In this document: positions 7,814 to 15,696 of the stretch, one piece after another
How positions within the stretch are numbered: the first letter of the stretch is position 1
How the letters are laid out: each line of letters opens with the position of its first letter
NCBI GenBank assembly: GCA_018064665.1
Contig: JAGHUV010000015.1
Coordinates: 1 to 41,576, forward strand
DNA length: 41,576 bases
Source: Candidatus Crickella caballi
Lineage (GTDB): Bacteria > Bacillota > Clostridia > Peptostreptococcales > Anaerovoracaceae
Reading direction: 5' to 3'
Made by a program: the position numbers and the translations under genes
The notes under the pieces: model-generated
Seen by the model: only the letters and a program-made list of their open reading frames with translations
What the model was told of the DNA's origin: nothing
Databases searched by the model: none

Positions 7814-9135
7814 TGCGAAAAGATTTATCAATAAAAGAACTCCTTATAATGGGCGGAGGCCTGTTTGCGATGCATTTTGGTGCTGCCTGCATGTTGTTCC
7901 CTGTTCAATGGGGTAAGGATGCAGGAACAGCTTTATGGCCGGTATTTATCGGTGTACTACTGTCAGGAGTAATTCTGCCTTATCTTGGATATGTCGCACT
8001 CGTGAAGGGAAACGGAACCTTCCTCGATATATGTCGCAAGATTTCACCTCGTTTTGGTACCTTCTTTACGGCACTGACAATTTTCGTTATGGGACCGTTG
8101 TACATGGTACCGAGAATGAGTGCTGCGGCATGGGCTGCTATACAGCAGTTCACAGGTATGGAAATCGACGGGGTAATACCGGTAATTATTTTCTCGATAG
8201 TGTACTATTCCATAACTTACTGGTTTGTTTCCAACCCGGGCAAAGTTGTGGACAAGGTCGGAAATATCCTGTTTCCTATTCTCGTAGTTGTTGTTATAGC
8301 TGTTATCGTCAAGAGTCTCGTTACGCCTATTTCAACGACCTGGGCGGCACCGTCCTTTGATCAGAATCCTGTCATTTTCGGATTCCTGCAGGGATATGCT
8401 ACTGCGGACCTGCAGTGCGCGGTCGTATTCGGTGTCATCGTTGTTCAGGGCATCAGGACTGCGGGTATAGGCGAGAAATACATCAACCGAAATCTTATAA
8501 AAATAGGAGCTGTAGGACTGGGGCTTCTGCTACTCACGATACTGGGTCATATGATCGCCGGTGCGAATACAGGCGGAACCATTGATCTTACTTTATCGGC
8601 ACTTTACACTGAGATGGTGCTTCAGCTCTGGGGCGAAACAGGTGGCCTTCTGTTCAACATAGCTCTCTGCGCAGCGGCTCTTACGACTGCTATCGGTGCT
8701 GTGTCATCGACTTCGGAAATTTGGGCCGACATACTGGTAGATAAGGGACCGAAATTCAGCTATAAGAATATCTGCATTGCAGCATGCGTGCTGTCGGCGT
8801 TTATCGCTCTCATGGATCTTGATACCATCGTAGCGATCGTGGGTCCTGTACTGGATGCCTGCTATCCTGCCGGAATAGTTGTTGCTGTATATTACTGCTT
8901 CAGCAGGAAGAACAGCTCTCCGGGCAATCTCAAAGCAGCAAAGTGGTCGATGATTGCGGCCTTTGCAATGAGTATTCTCGAGCTGCTCTCCAGATACAAC
9001 GAGATGTTCAATTGGGGACAGGGATGGATAGATACAGCGTTTCATGCTATGCCGCTCAGCGCATACAGTCTTGCGTGGCTGCCGGTGAGCGCGGTGGTTT
9101 ATCTGGCGGTAAAACTGACGAACAGAGAGAATTAA
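7813..9135 (+). CDS. brnQ: Branched-chain amino acid transport carrier (LIVCS family)
   Basis: A 440-residue polytopic membrane protein of the BrnQ / LIVCS family, which imports Leu, Ile and Val with Na+ or H+. The N-terminal segment LFAMHFGAACMLFPVQWG with G..A.N/C..FP is typical of the family, and about 12 hydrophobic segments follow. The ATG at 7813 uses the last base of the preceding TAA stop (TAATG), so translation is coupled to the aminotransferase. An aminotransferase beside a branched-chain amino acid importer suggests a shared role in amino acid catabolism, but that is inference. A terminator hairpin follows at 9182-9212. Confidence 0.92.
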   Translation: MRKDLSIKELLIMGGGLFAMHFGAACMLFPVQWGKDAGTALWPVFIGVLLSGVILPYLGYVALVKGNGTFLDICRKISPRFGTFFTALTIFVMGPLYMVPRMSAAAWAAIQQFTGMEIDGVIPVIIFSIVYYSITYWFVSNPGKVVDKVGNILFPILVVVVIAVIVKSLVTPISTTWAAPSFDQNPVIFGFLQGYATADLQCAVVFGVIVVQGIRTAGIGEKYINRNLIKIGAVGLGLLLLTILGHMIAGANTGGTIDLTLSALYTEMVLQLWGETGGLLFNIALCAAALTTAIGAVSSTSEIWADILVDKGPKFSYKNICIAACVLSAFIALMDLDTIVAIVGPVLDACYPAGIVVAVYYCFSRKNSSPGNLKAAKWSMIAAFAMSILELLSRYNEMFNWGQGWIDTAFHAMPLSAYSLAWLPVSAVVYLAVKLTNREN

Positions 9136-9181
9136 CGATCAATGCGTTGTGCTTTATAAGTCGGGAATCAGCAATGATATC

Positions 9182-9212
9182 AAAAGAGGAAGCCGCGAAG
9201 GCTTCCTTTTGT
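9182..9212. terminator. Bidirectional intrinsic terminator between brnQ and the EamA gene
   Basis: Stem AAGAGGAAGCC / GGCTTCCTTTT around a short loop, flanked by an A-run on the left and a T-run on the right. It can end transcripts from both convergent genes. Confidence 0.85.
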
Positions 9213-9316
9213 AATTGGTATCCATGCTATGTGATCTTTTATTTTCCTGCTCATGTCGGGCGCGCTTGTTATATTGTTGATCCTGAGTGCCCGGGTTTTG
9301 CTCAAGGTGCGTGCTC

Positions 9317-10225
9317 TTACTTTTTCGATACCGTCAGGAAAGCGATACCTATGAGTATCGATGCAATACCGATATAGTCTCCGGTTGTGAAAGCCTGACT
9401 CAGAAATATCAGAGATGCGAAGGTCGCAACGACGGGCTCGAACAGGTTGTACACGCCTGCTTTGACAGGATCGATGAAAGTAGCGCCGTACAGGAAAACC
9501 GCGAAAGCCACAACCGAACCCGGGACGATGATGTAGAAAAGACCGAGAGCTGTTGCTGCACTGATAGTTGCCGGGAACATCCAGAGCTTGCATACAGGGG
9601 CAACAAGAAGTCCGCCGATGATCATGCCCCAGCCAGTCGTTTCGCAGGTGCCGTATCTGTTGACGAGCTTGCCCGGAAGCACGATGTAGAGTGCTGCTGT
9701 CAGGGCTGAGATAAGACCCCATATCAGGGCAGCCGGTGCAACCGAGAGCGAATCGAGCTTGCCGTTGGTAGCTATCATGAAGGAACCGAAGAGAACCAGC
9801 AGCAGTACGAGGACTTCGCTTAAACGAGGCAATCTGTGCTCCTTAAATAATACGAAAATAAGAACAAACACAGGTGCAGTCTGCTGTATTGCCGAAGCCA
9901 GTCCGGCATTGCAGTAATTGATCGACAGGAAATAACTTACCTGACATACACCGAAGGCCAACGCCCCGATAGCGAAAAGTCTTGGGAGGGATTTCTTGTC
10001 TTTCCATATGTCACAGAAGGATCTCGGTCTGCGAATTGCTGAGAAAGACACCAAAATAATACCTGACATCAACATGCGGAAGTTGGTCATCCACATCGTG
10101 TCAAGTTCGCCTGTGTCCATTAGGTGCTTGCTGAAGACAGCGCAGGAACCCCATAGAGCAGCTCCCAGAAGCGTCAGTACTGTGCCGAGAACCCTGTTTT
10201 TGTTTTTAGTTTTTGTATCGTTCAT
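9317..10225 (-). CDS. EamA family transporter (drug/metabolite transporter superfamily)
   Basis: A 302-residue protein with about ten membrane segments and the internal duplication of two EamA domains (residues about 10-150 and 160-300). The first helix has GAALWGSCAVFSKHL, a usual DMT pattern. Such proteins export amino acids or other metabolites, and the substrate cannot be told. It is transcribed against its neighbours. A good promoter on the - strand (TTGAAG, 17 bp, GATAAT; 10260-10232) puts the likely transcript start at or near the ATG, and no ribosome binding site is visible. The mRNA may be nearly leaderless, or the start may be misplaced. Confidence 0.9.
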   Translation of the reverse strand: MNDTKTKNKNRVLGTVLTLLGAALWGSCAVFSKHLMDTGELDTMWMTNFRMLMSGIILVSFSAIRRPRSFCDIWKDKKSLPRLFAIGALAFGVCQVSYFLSINYCNAGLASAIQQTAPVFVLIFVLFKEHRLPRLSEVLVLLLVLFGSFMIATNGKLDSLSVAPAALIWGLISALTAALYIVLPGKLVNRYGTCETTGWGMIIGGLLVAPVCKLWMFPATISAATALGLFYIIVPGSVVAFAVFLYGATFIDPVKAGVYNLFEPVVATFASLIFLSQAFTTGDYIGIASILIGIAFLTVSKK

Positions 10226-10231
10226 ATCTGA

Positions 10232-10260
10232 ATTATCGCATAAGGTAATTTGCTCTTCAA
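10232..10260 (-). promoter_or_regulatory. Sigma-A type promoter for the EamA gene
   Basis: On the - strand: TTGAAG (10260-10255), a 17-bp spacer, GATAAT (10237-10232). The expected transcription start is close to the annotated ATG at 10225. Confidence 0.6.
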
Positions 10261-10277
10261 GGAAAAAGTGGTATTAT
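10250..10277 (+). promoter_or_regulatory. Candidate promoter for tRNA-Gly
   Basis: TTGCTC (10250-10255), 16-bp spacer, TATTAT (10272-10277), about 47 bp before the tRNA. It overlaps the divergent EamA promoter, so the two may compete. Confidence 0.45.
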
Positions 10278-10323
10278 TTACCTGGTAGGAACGTGTAGGG
10301 CGACAGGGCTTAAAACTGAATAT

Positions 10324-10397
10324 GTGGGTGTAGTTTAATGGCAGAACGCGAGCTTCCCAAGCTTGCAGCGCGAGTTCGATTCTCGTCACCCGCTCCA
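10324..10397 (+). tRNA. tRNA-Gly(CCC), CCA encoded
   Basis: A 74-nt cloverleaf. Acceptor GTGGGTG pairs with CACCCGC, with a G-U at the second pair. The D arm is GTTTAATGGCAGAAC. The anticodon stem CGAGC / GCTTG closes the loop TTCCCAA, giving anticodon CCC. The T arm is GCGAG-TTCGATT-CTCGT (last pair G-U), followed by discriminator T and encoded CCA. Its last bases take part in a perfect inverted repeat (see 10391-10439), which is odd. Confidence 0.93.
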
Positions 10398-10439
10398 ATA
10401 GAAACAGGGAGGCTGTGCCTCCCTGTTTCTATTGGAGCG
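10391..10439 (+). repeat. Perfect 23-bp inverted repeat including the tRNA-Gly 3' end
   Basis: Left arm 10391-10413, loop TGT (10414-10416), right arm 10417-10439, with all 23 pairs matching. The first 7 bases of the left arm (CGCTCCA) are the end of the tRNA with its CCA. It may act as a terminator or processing signal, although no clean U-run follows. If fully folded it would compete with the tRNA acceptor stem. Confidence 0.85.
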
Positions 10440-10680
10440 AATATGCGATAGAGAAGCGAACTCGCGCGAAGAAACAGAGAGTTCGTATCCGGGTGTATAG
10501 ATAGGTTATAGTACACCCGGATCATGCGCGGTCAAGGACGCCAGGGGCGCCGCTTAGCGGGCGAGCTCCTTGACAGCAGCATCTTCTCGTCACCCGATTC
10601 GGGACAGGACAGAGAGCTGATGCAATTCGTAGCAGATCATTTTTATGGTAGAATGAGGTTAACAATTTAGAATTTGTAGA
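10440..10680 (+). other. Highly structured intergenic region behind tRNA-Gly
   Basis: No convincing gene. Successive inverted repeats are CGAACTC/GAGTTCG (10457-10463 with 10479-10485), ATCCGGGTGTA/TACACCCGGAT (10487-10497 with 10512-10522), GTCAAGGA/TCCTTGAC (10531-10538 with 10567-10574) and, inside the last, CCGC-TTA-GCGG (10550-10560). A 13-base copy of the tRNA T-arm/acceptor sequence TTCTCGTCACCCG (10380-10392) recurs at 10584-10596. This may be a non-coding RNA or the scar of an integration at the tRNA. Confidence 0.6.
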
Positions 10681-10687
10681 GGTAGCG

Positions 10688-11224
10688 ATGATAGAAACAG
10701 AGAGATTAGTATTAAGACCATGGTTGGAAACTGATGCTGAAAGTTTATATGAATATGCTAAGGATCCTGCAGTAGGACCTATAGCCGGTTGGCCAGTGCA
10801 CTCGTCTGTTGAAAACAGTCTTGAGATAATAAAGAGTGTATTGTCAGCAGATGAAACATATGCCGTCTGCTTAAAAACAGATAACGTTGCAATTGGAAGC
10901 ATCGGATTAATACCACCTGCTCAAGCACATACGGATGCAAGTATCACAGAGTTGGAAGTTGGTTATTGGATAGGCGTTCCCTTTTGGGGAAATGGTTATA
11001 TTCCCGAAGCGGTACGAGCTTTGCAAAAACACGCATTTGAAGATCTCGGTTGTACAGCAATGTGGTGCGGTTATTATGATGGTAATGAAAAGTCAAGACG
11101 TTGTCAGGAAAAATGCGGCTTCAAATACCACCATACTGAGAAGAATAAACCTTGTGAATTGATGGGTGATGTGAGAACGGAACACTTCACTTATCTAACA
11201 AAAGAAGAATGGGAAAATATATAA
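10688..11224 (+). CDS. GNAT family N-acetyltransferase (RimJ/RimL-like)
   Basis: A 178-residue acetyl-CoA-dependent acetyltransferase. It opens with the family's IETERLVLRPWLETDAESLYEYAKDP-type strand and helix, has ELEVGYWIGVPFWGNGYIPEAV as the acetyl-CoA binding segment (G-x-G-Y), and the C-terminal N.KS...CEKCGF motif (NEKSRRCQEKCGF). Members acetylate ribosomal proteins, antibiotics or small metabolites, and no substrate can be assigned. A GAGGT site precedes the ATG. Base composition looks more AT-rich than the flanking operons, and it sits behind a tRNA and a partial tRNA copy, so acquisition by transfer is plausible. Confidence 0.88.
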   Translation: MIETERLVLRPWLETDAESLYEYAKDPAVGPIAGWPVHSSVENSLEIIKSVLSADETYAVCLKTDNVAIGSIGLIPPAQAHTDASITELEVGYWIGVPFWGNGYIPEAVRALQKHAFEDLGCTAMWCGYYDGNEKSRRCQEKCGFKYHHTEKNKPCELMGDVRTEHFTYLTKEEWENI

Positions 11225-11273
11225 ATCCCGGCTTGTCTTGGTATTTTAAAATGCAGGAAAGAGAGTGTTAGAA

Positions 11274-11456
11274 ATGAGTAATAAATCGAAGGCTGTTGGA
11301 TTGTCCTTATTTGGCACAGTGTTTGGAATTTTCGTATATCATGTCATTCATTACAGACTGTTTTGCAGATTCAGAAAGGTGCCGGGCAAGAGCCATTGTG
11401 CAAAATGCGGCCACAGAGAAATCTGCAAGAAGTATCATTTCAAAAACAAGAAATAA
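11274..11456 (+). CDS. Small membrane protein with a Cys-x2-Cys tail, function unknown
   Basis: A 60-residue protein that I do not recognise. Residues 8-25 form one hydrophobic segment (VGLSLFGTVFGIFVYHVI). A basic tail follows with CAKCGHREICKKYHF, a possible small metal-binding knuckle (Cys-x2-Cys plus His and Cys). I chose ATG 11274 because GGAAAGAG lies upstream, although an in-frame TTG at 11265 is possible. It lies about 50 bp behind the acetyltransferase and may share its transcript. A hairpin at 11534-11567 could end it. Confidence 0.5.
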   Translation: MSNKSKAVGLSLFGTVFGIFVYHVIHYRLFCRFRKVPGKSHCAKCGHREICKKYHFKNKK

Positions 11457-11533
11457 GCGCAAAGCCTACAATTTGAATAATTCGGAATACGTCTATAAGT
11501 ATCGCCCTCCTTTCCGGAGAGTAAAAATGAAGG

Positions 11534-11570
11534 CGGCTTCTATTCGCTCGTTCCGCTAGAGAAGCCGTTT
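11534..11570 (+). terminator. Possible terminator hairpin
   Basis: Arms CGGCTTCT (11534-11541) and AGAAGCCG (11560-11567), an 18-base loop, then TTTT. The long loop makes it a weak candidate. Confidence 0.45.
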
Positions 11571-11591
11571 TCGACCATTCTTTCATATTAA

Positions 11592-11873
11592 TGCCCTCGC
11601 TTTTGGAACATGAAACCGGGAAACCGTTGAAAATAAAATTAAAAATTCCAATGAGCTGCAGTGCCGACGAGTACTCAACTTGATTTTCTGTTATATCTCG
11701 AGATTAAATTGGAATTAAAATGCCGGAAATCCTTGATTTTAAAGAAATATATTCCAAAATCGCAACTGAGCGGAATTCGGCGATATAGACGAAACTCGGT
11801 TAGGTCGAAGAAATTGGAATTTTGGGATTTAAAATCAAGGCTTTCAGCGTTTCATGTTCCAAAAGTGAGGGCA
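11592..11873. repeat. MITE-like palindromic element with 25-bp terminal inverted repeats
   Basis: The left end 11592-11616 is complementary to the right end 11849-11873 at 24 of 25 positions. The match continues inward imperfectly, with AAATTCCAAT (11643-11652) opposite ATTGGAATTT (11813-11822). A second nested pair is CCTTGATTTTAAA (11731-11743) and TTTAAAATCAAGG (11828-11840). No credible gene lies inside; the reading frame at 11661-11891 is a by-product. No clear target duplication is visible. The outer sequence (AAAAGTGAGGGCAAAG) matches the tandem repeat at the window start. Confidence 0.7.
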
Positions 11874-12142
11874 AAGGATGGTGAAATGTGAGCGAAACGC
11901 GATTGAAGCAACGACATCTTGTGTTTTGGCAGTTAAGATTATGCGTGCTGCAATTGTACGGTTAAAAATTCAGCATAAAATTCCCTGAACATGTTAGTTT
12001 TTATGGATTTTTGGTGCCATTATGTATATAATTCAAGAGTTATAAGGGTCTTTGTGCCCGCGTTTGTTATGTCGCGGTATCAAGGAACTCGAATAAGAAA
12101 ATATTATATTACCTAGGTAAGGAAAGGAAGGTTTCTAAAGGG
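11874..12142 (+). promoter_or_regulatory. Leader region of the rnf operon
   Basis: AT-rich 269 bp between the palindromic element and rnfC. A TATAAT (12027-12032) is a plausible -10 box, but no good -35 box is found at the usual distance. AAGGAAAGGAAGG and AAAGG precede the rnfC ATG. No known riboswitch is recognised. Confidence 0.35.
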
Positions 12143-13456
12143 ATGAGCCAAGGGAAACATTTACCAAGCATCCATGTGCCGCATCACAAGAATACCGCCG
12201 GTCAGGAGACCGTAGTGATGCCTATCCCGGATGTGGTTAAGATCTGCATGTCGCAGAACATTGGCGCTCCTTGTAAGCCTCTTGTACAGAAAGGGGATTA
12301 CGTAAAGGTAGGACAGAGAATCGGCGATGTCGATGCATTTGTCAGCGCACCTATCTTCTCGAGCGTATCCGGAACTGTTACAGACATTGAGCAGTCCAGA
12401 GGATCAATGGGTGGATTTGAGACACTCGTAGTTATCGAGACAGATAAGAAACAGGAAGTAAGCGAAGAGGTTAAAGTACCTACTATCGAGACTTTCGAAG
12501 ACTTCGTTAAGGCCGCACGTGACAGTGGTCTGGTAGGTCTGGGCGGAGCATCGTTCCCTACACACGTTAAGTTGAATCCTAAGAATCTTGATGAGTGTGA
12601 GTACCTCGTTGTAAACGCAGCAGAGTGCGAGCCATTCATCACAACAGACAACAGAGAGATGGTTGAGAATGGTCAGGACGTTCTTGATGGAATGCAGATG
12701 ATCATGAAGTTCCTCGATCTGAAGAAGGGATTCATCGGAGTAGAGACAAACAAACCTGATGCTATTGAGAATATGAAGAGACTGATCGAGCAGAACGAGA
12801 TCAAGGACATTGAGATCGTTGAGCTGCCATCAAGCTATCCAAAGGGTGCTGAGCGTGTACTCGTTTACGAGGTTACAGGCAAGACTATGGATGCCGGCGT
12901 TCTCCCTGCACAGCTCGGAGTTATTCTTGCTAACGTATCAACAATCGGAGTTATGGCTGAGTACTTCAAGACCGGTATGCCGATCGTAAGAAGAAGAGTT
13001 ACAGTTGATGGTGATGCTGTAGCAAATCCTCAGAACGTATATGCTCCAATCGGAACTCAGATTGCAGACCTCGTTGAATTCTGCGGCGGTTACAAGAAAG
13101 AGCCTCGCAAGATCGTAATGGGCGGACCTATGATGGGACGTGCAACAAAGTCTGATGAGTCAGTAACAATGAAAAACACTTCTGCAGTTCTGTGCTTCAG
13201 CCAGGATATCGCAGAGGTTAAGGAAGAGACAGCTTGTCTGAACTGCCAGAGATGTCATACAGCTTGTCCGTTCGGCCTGATGCCAAGCATCTATATCGAG
13301 GCTTACGAGAACAAGGATCTTGATACTCTCCAGAAGTTCAACGTAATGCAGTGCATGGAGTGCGGTAGCTGCTCATACACTTGCCCGGCAAGACGTCCTC
13401 TGAGCTTCACTAACAAGCTCGCTAAAATTATGATTAAGGAGGCAACGAAGAAGTAA
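12143..13456 (+). CDS. rnfC: Rnf complex subunit RnfC
   Basis: A 437-residue peripheral subunit of the ferredoxin:NAD+ oxidoreductase, the site of NAD(H) and FMN binding on the cytoplasmic face. The central domain has GLGGASFPTHVKL and AAECEPFITTD, the NADH/FMN-binding pattern shared with NuoF. The C-terminus carries two [4Fe-4S] motifs, CLNCQRCHTACP and CMECGSCSYTCP. Length is usual for clostridial RnfC. It is the first gene of a six-gene operon in the conserved order C-D-G-E-A-B, and rnfD begins 1 bp after its stop. Confidence 0.97.
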   Translation: MSQGKHLPSIHVPHHKNTAGQETVVMPIPDVVKICMSQNIGAPCKPLVQKGDYVKVGQRIGDVDAFVSAPIFSSVSGTVTDIEQSRGSMGGFETLVVIETDKKQEVSEEVKVPTIETFEDFVKAARDSGLVGLGGASFPTHVKLNPKNLDECEYLVVNAAECEPFITTDNREMVENGQDVLDGMQMIMKFLDLKKGFIGVETNKPDAIENMKRLIEQNEIKDIEIVELPSSYPKGAERVLVYEVTGKTMDAGVLPAQLGVILANVSTIGVMAEYFKTGMPIVRRRVTVDGDAVANPQNVYAPIGTQIADLVEFCGGYKKEPRKIVMGGPMMGRATKSDESVTMKNTSAVLCFSQDIAEVKEETACLNCQRCHTACPFGLMPSIYIEAYENKDLDTLQKFNVMQCMECGSCSYTCPARRPLSFTNKLAKIMIKEATKK

Positions 13457-13457
13457 T

Positions 13458-14423
13458 ATGGATAAGAAATTTCATACTAATTTGATCGTATCCTCCGCAC
13501 CTCATATCGTAACGGATCAGGATACAACAAGACTGATGGGTACAGTTCTTCTGGCCCTTCTGCCTGCACTGATCGCAAGCATTTACATCTTCGGATTCAG
13601 AGTACTGCTTCTGTCACTCGTTAGCGTTATCGCATGCGTAGCATTCGAGTACATCTGGAACGCAGCTCTTAAGAAGACACAGACTGTCGGCGACCTTTCG
13701 GCTGCACTGACAGGACTGCTGCTGGCAATGAACGTTCCTTCAAGCTTCCCTATCTGGCAGCTTATCCTCGGCGATTGCTTTGCAATCATCGTTGTTAAGG
13801 CTCTCTATGGCGGACTTGGAAGAAACTTCGTTAACCCGGCAATCACAGCTCGTATTTTCATGTTCATTTCATTCGCAAGCAACATGTCGACATGGCCTAC
13901 AACAAGACTTGCCGGCACAGATGCTGTAACAGGAGCAACTCCTCTGGCTATCATCGGAGAAGGTGGCTTTGACCAGTCAGCTCTTCCATCACTCAGCCAG
14001 ATGTTCCTCGGATTCAGAGGCGGCGCTTGCGGTGAGGTTTGCGCAATCGCACTGATCATCGGCGGACTCTTCCTGATCATCAAGAAGGTTATCAGCCCTG
14101 TTATCCCTTGCGCATTCATCGGAACAGTATTCGTTATCGCGCTTATCGCAACAGGAAGCGTTTACCAGGCTGTATTCCACTGCCTCGCAGGCGGAGTAAT
14201 GCTCGGAGCATTCTTCATGGCTACAGACTATGTAACTTCACCAAAGCTTCCGTTCGGTCAGCTGATCTTCGGTATCGGATGCGGAGTCATCACAATGGGA
14301 ATCAGATTCCTCGGATCATATCCTGAGGGAGTTTCATTCTCAATTCTGTTCATGAATATCTGCACTCCACTGATCAACCGTTGGTCATACAAGGTTTATC
14401 TGAAGAAGGGAGGAAAGAAATAA
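13458..14423 (+). CDS. rnfD: Rnf complex subunit RnfD
   Basis: A 321-residue membrane subunit homologous to NqrB. It carries covalent FMN and takes part in transmembrane electron flow and Na+ or H+ translocation. The flavinylation motif is visible as AVTGATPLAI, with the predicted FMN-linked Thr161. About nine to ten hydrophobic segments are seen. The stop overlaps the rnfG start by one base (TAATG). ApbE, encoded at 18772-19818, would attach the FMN. Confidence 0.96.
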   Translation: MDKKFHTNLIVSSAPHIVTDQDTTRLMGTVLLALLPALIASIYIFGFRVLLLSLVSVIACVAFEYIWNAALKKTQTVGDLSAALTGLLLAMNVPSSFPIWQLILGDCFAIIVVKALYGGLGRNFVNPAITARIFMFISFASNMSTWPTTRLAGTDAVTGATPLAIIGEGGFDQSALPSLSQMFLGFRGGACGEVCAIALIIGGLFLIIKKVISPVIPCAFIGTVFVIALIATGSVYQAVFHCLAGGVMLGAFFMATDYVTSPKLPFGQLIFGIGCGVITMGIRFLGSYPEGVSFSILFMNICTPLINRWSYKVYLKKGGKK

Positions 14424-15001
14424 TGGAAAAGAAGAATAACGCATTCAACGAATTCATTAAGCCTATCCTCGTTCTCGTAGCTATCTGCTTTGTAGTAACA
14501 TTTGCTCTTTCGTTCATTTACGGTGTAACTTCTCCAATCATCGAGAAGAACAGCGCGGAAGCTGCAGCTGAGACAAGAAGCGTACTGCTCGAGTCTTCAG
14601 AAGGCAAATTTGACGTTTATGACGGCGATCTGTATACAGACGCTGAGAATAAGATTACTGTAACTGAGTGCTATGTTGCTCAGAACGGTTCAGGAATGGT
14701 TGTAACAAGCAAGTCCAATTCATACGGCGGCGACCTTATCGCTATGATCGGTATCGACAAGGACGGAGCTATCACAGCTGTTCAGGTTACAGAAGCTTCA
14801 GACACTCCTGGTGTAGGAAGCAAGGCACAGCTCCCTGACCACCTTGATCAGTACAAGGGACTCAGCGAGCTCACTAACGTTCAGGTTAAGAAGGATACAA
14901 GCGTAAACGCTGTAACAGGCGCATCCGTTTCATCCGGAGCTGTACACAGATGTGTATACGGCGCACTTGAGCAGTACAAGATGATGGGAGGTATTAAATA
15001 A
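14423..15001 (+). CDS. rnfG: Rnf complex subunit RnfG
   Basis: A 192-residue protein with one N-terminal membrane helix (about residues 12-35) and an extracytoplasmic FMN-binding domain, homologous to NqrC. The flavin attachment motif reads AVTGASVSSGAV, so the expected acceptor is Ser168 instead of the more common Thr. I start it at ATG 14423, which overlaps the rnfD stop and is preceded by GGGAGGAAAG. An in-frame ATG at 14381 lies within rnfD and is not favoured. It overlaps rnfE by one base. Confidence 0.95.
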   Translation: MEKKNNAFNEFIKPILVLVAICFVVTFALSFIYGVTSPIIEKNSAEAAAETRSVLLESSEGKFDVYDGDLYTDAENKITVTECYVAQNGSGMVVTSKSNSYGGDLIAMIGIDKDGAITAVQVTEASDTPGVGSKAQLPDHLDQYKGLSELTNVQVKKDTSVNAVTGASVSSGAVHRCVYGALEQYKMMGGIK

Positions 15002-15696
15002 TGGAAAAGAAAAGTAAGCTCTCCATCTTGACAAATGGAATTATCAAGGAGAATCCTGTACTGGTACTCCTGATCGGAACATGTCCTACACTGGCAACAT
15101 CCTCAACACTGGCTAACGCCCTTGGTATGGGTGCTGCAGCAACAGTTGTACTGATTTGCTCCAACATCGTAATCTCGTTATTACGTAAAGTAATCCCGGA
15201 TAAAGTAAGAATCCCTTGCTACATCGTACTCATCGCAGGATTTGTTACTATCGTTCAGTTCATCGTTAAGGCATATGCACCTGCACTGGATAAGTCACTC
15301 GGTGTATTCCTGCCACTGATCGTAGTAAACTGCATCATCCTCGGAAGAGCTGAGGCTTTCGCTAACAAGAACACTGTTGGCGCTGCTGCTCTCGACGGAA
15401 TCGGAATGGGTATCGGATTCACTCTTGCTCTTGCAGCAATGGGTGCAATCAGAGAGTTCTTCGGAACAGGATGCCTGCTGGGACACACAATTATCCCTAA
15501 CTTCTCAATCGGTTTCTTCAACCTCGCACCTGGCGGATTCTTCGTATACGGAATCCTGATTGCAATCCTTATGGCTGCAACTAAGGGCAAGGCTCTGAAG
15601 AACAACAGCTTCAGCTGCGGAGTATGTCCTATGTACAACTCCTGCAATCTGGCAGAAGCAAATGAGGAAATTACACAGAAAGGAGCTGAAGCATAA
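15001..15696 (+). CDS. rnfE: Rnf complex subunit RnfE
   Basis: A 231-residue membrane subunit homologous to NqrD, with about six membrane segments. It shows the paired family motifs NPVLVLLIGTCPTLA near the N-terminus and LPLIVVNCIILGRAEAFA in the middle. Each half supplies a Cys (Thr-Cys-Pro and Asn-Cys-Ile) that in Rnf/Nqr contributes to the membrane-embedded iron centre shared with RnfA. The C-terminal tail carries extra Cys residues (SCGVCPMYNSC), also present in other clostridial RnfE as far as I recall. Both ends overlap neighbours by one base. Confidence 0.96.
   Translation: MEKKSKLSILTNGIIKENPVLVLLIGTCPTLATSSTLANALGMGAAATVVLICSNIVISLLRKVIPDKVRIPCYIVLIAGFVTIVQFIVKAYAPALDKSLGVFLPLIVVNCIILGRAEAFANKNTVGAAALDGIGMGIGFTLALAAMGAIREFFGTGCLLGHTIIPNFSIGFFNLAPGGFFVYGILIAILMAATKGKALKNNSFSCGVCPMYNSCNLAEANEEITQKGAEA

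Noticed and set aside
11661-11891. 76-codon frame inside the palindromic element
   Set aside because: No ribosome binding site, and a sequence dictated by the inverted repeats.
11460-12142. Hidden gene in the 680-bp gap before rnfC
   Set aside because: No frame with a start signal and plausible sequence. The gap holds a weak hairpin, the palindromic element and an AT-rich leader.
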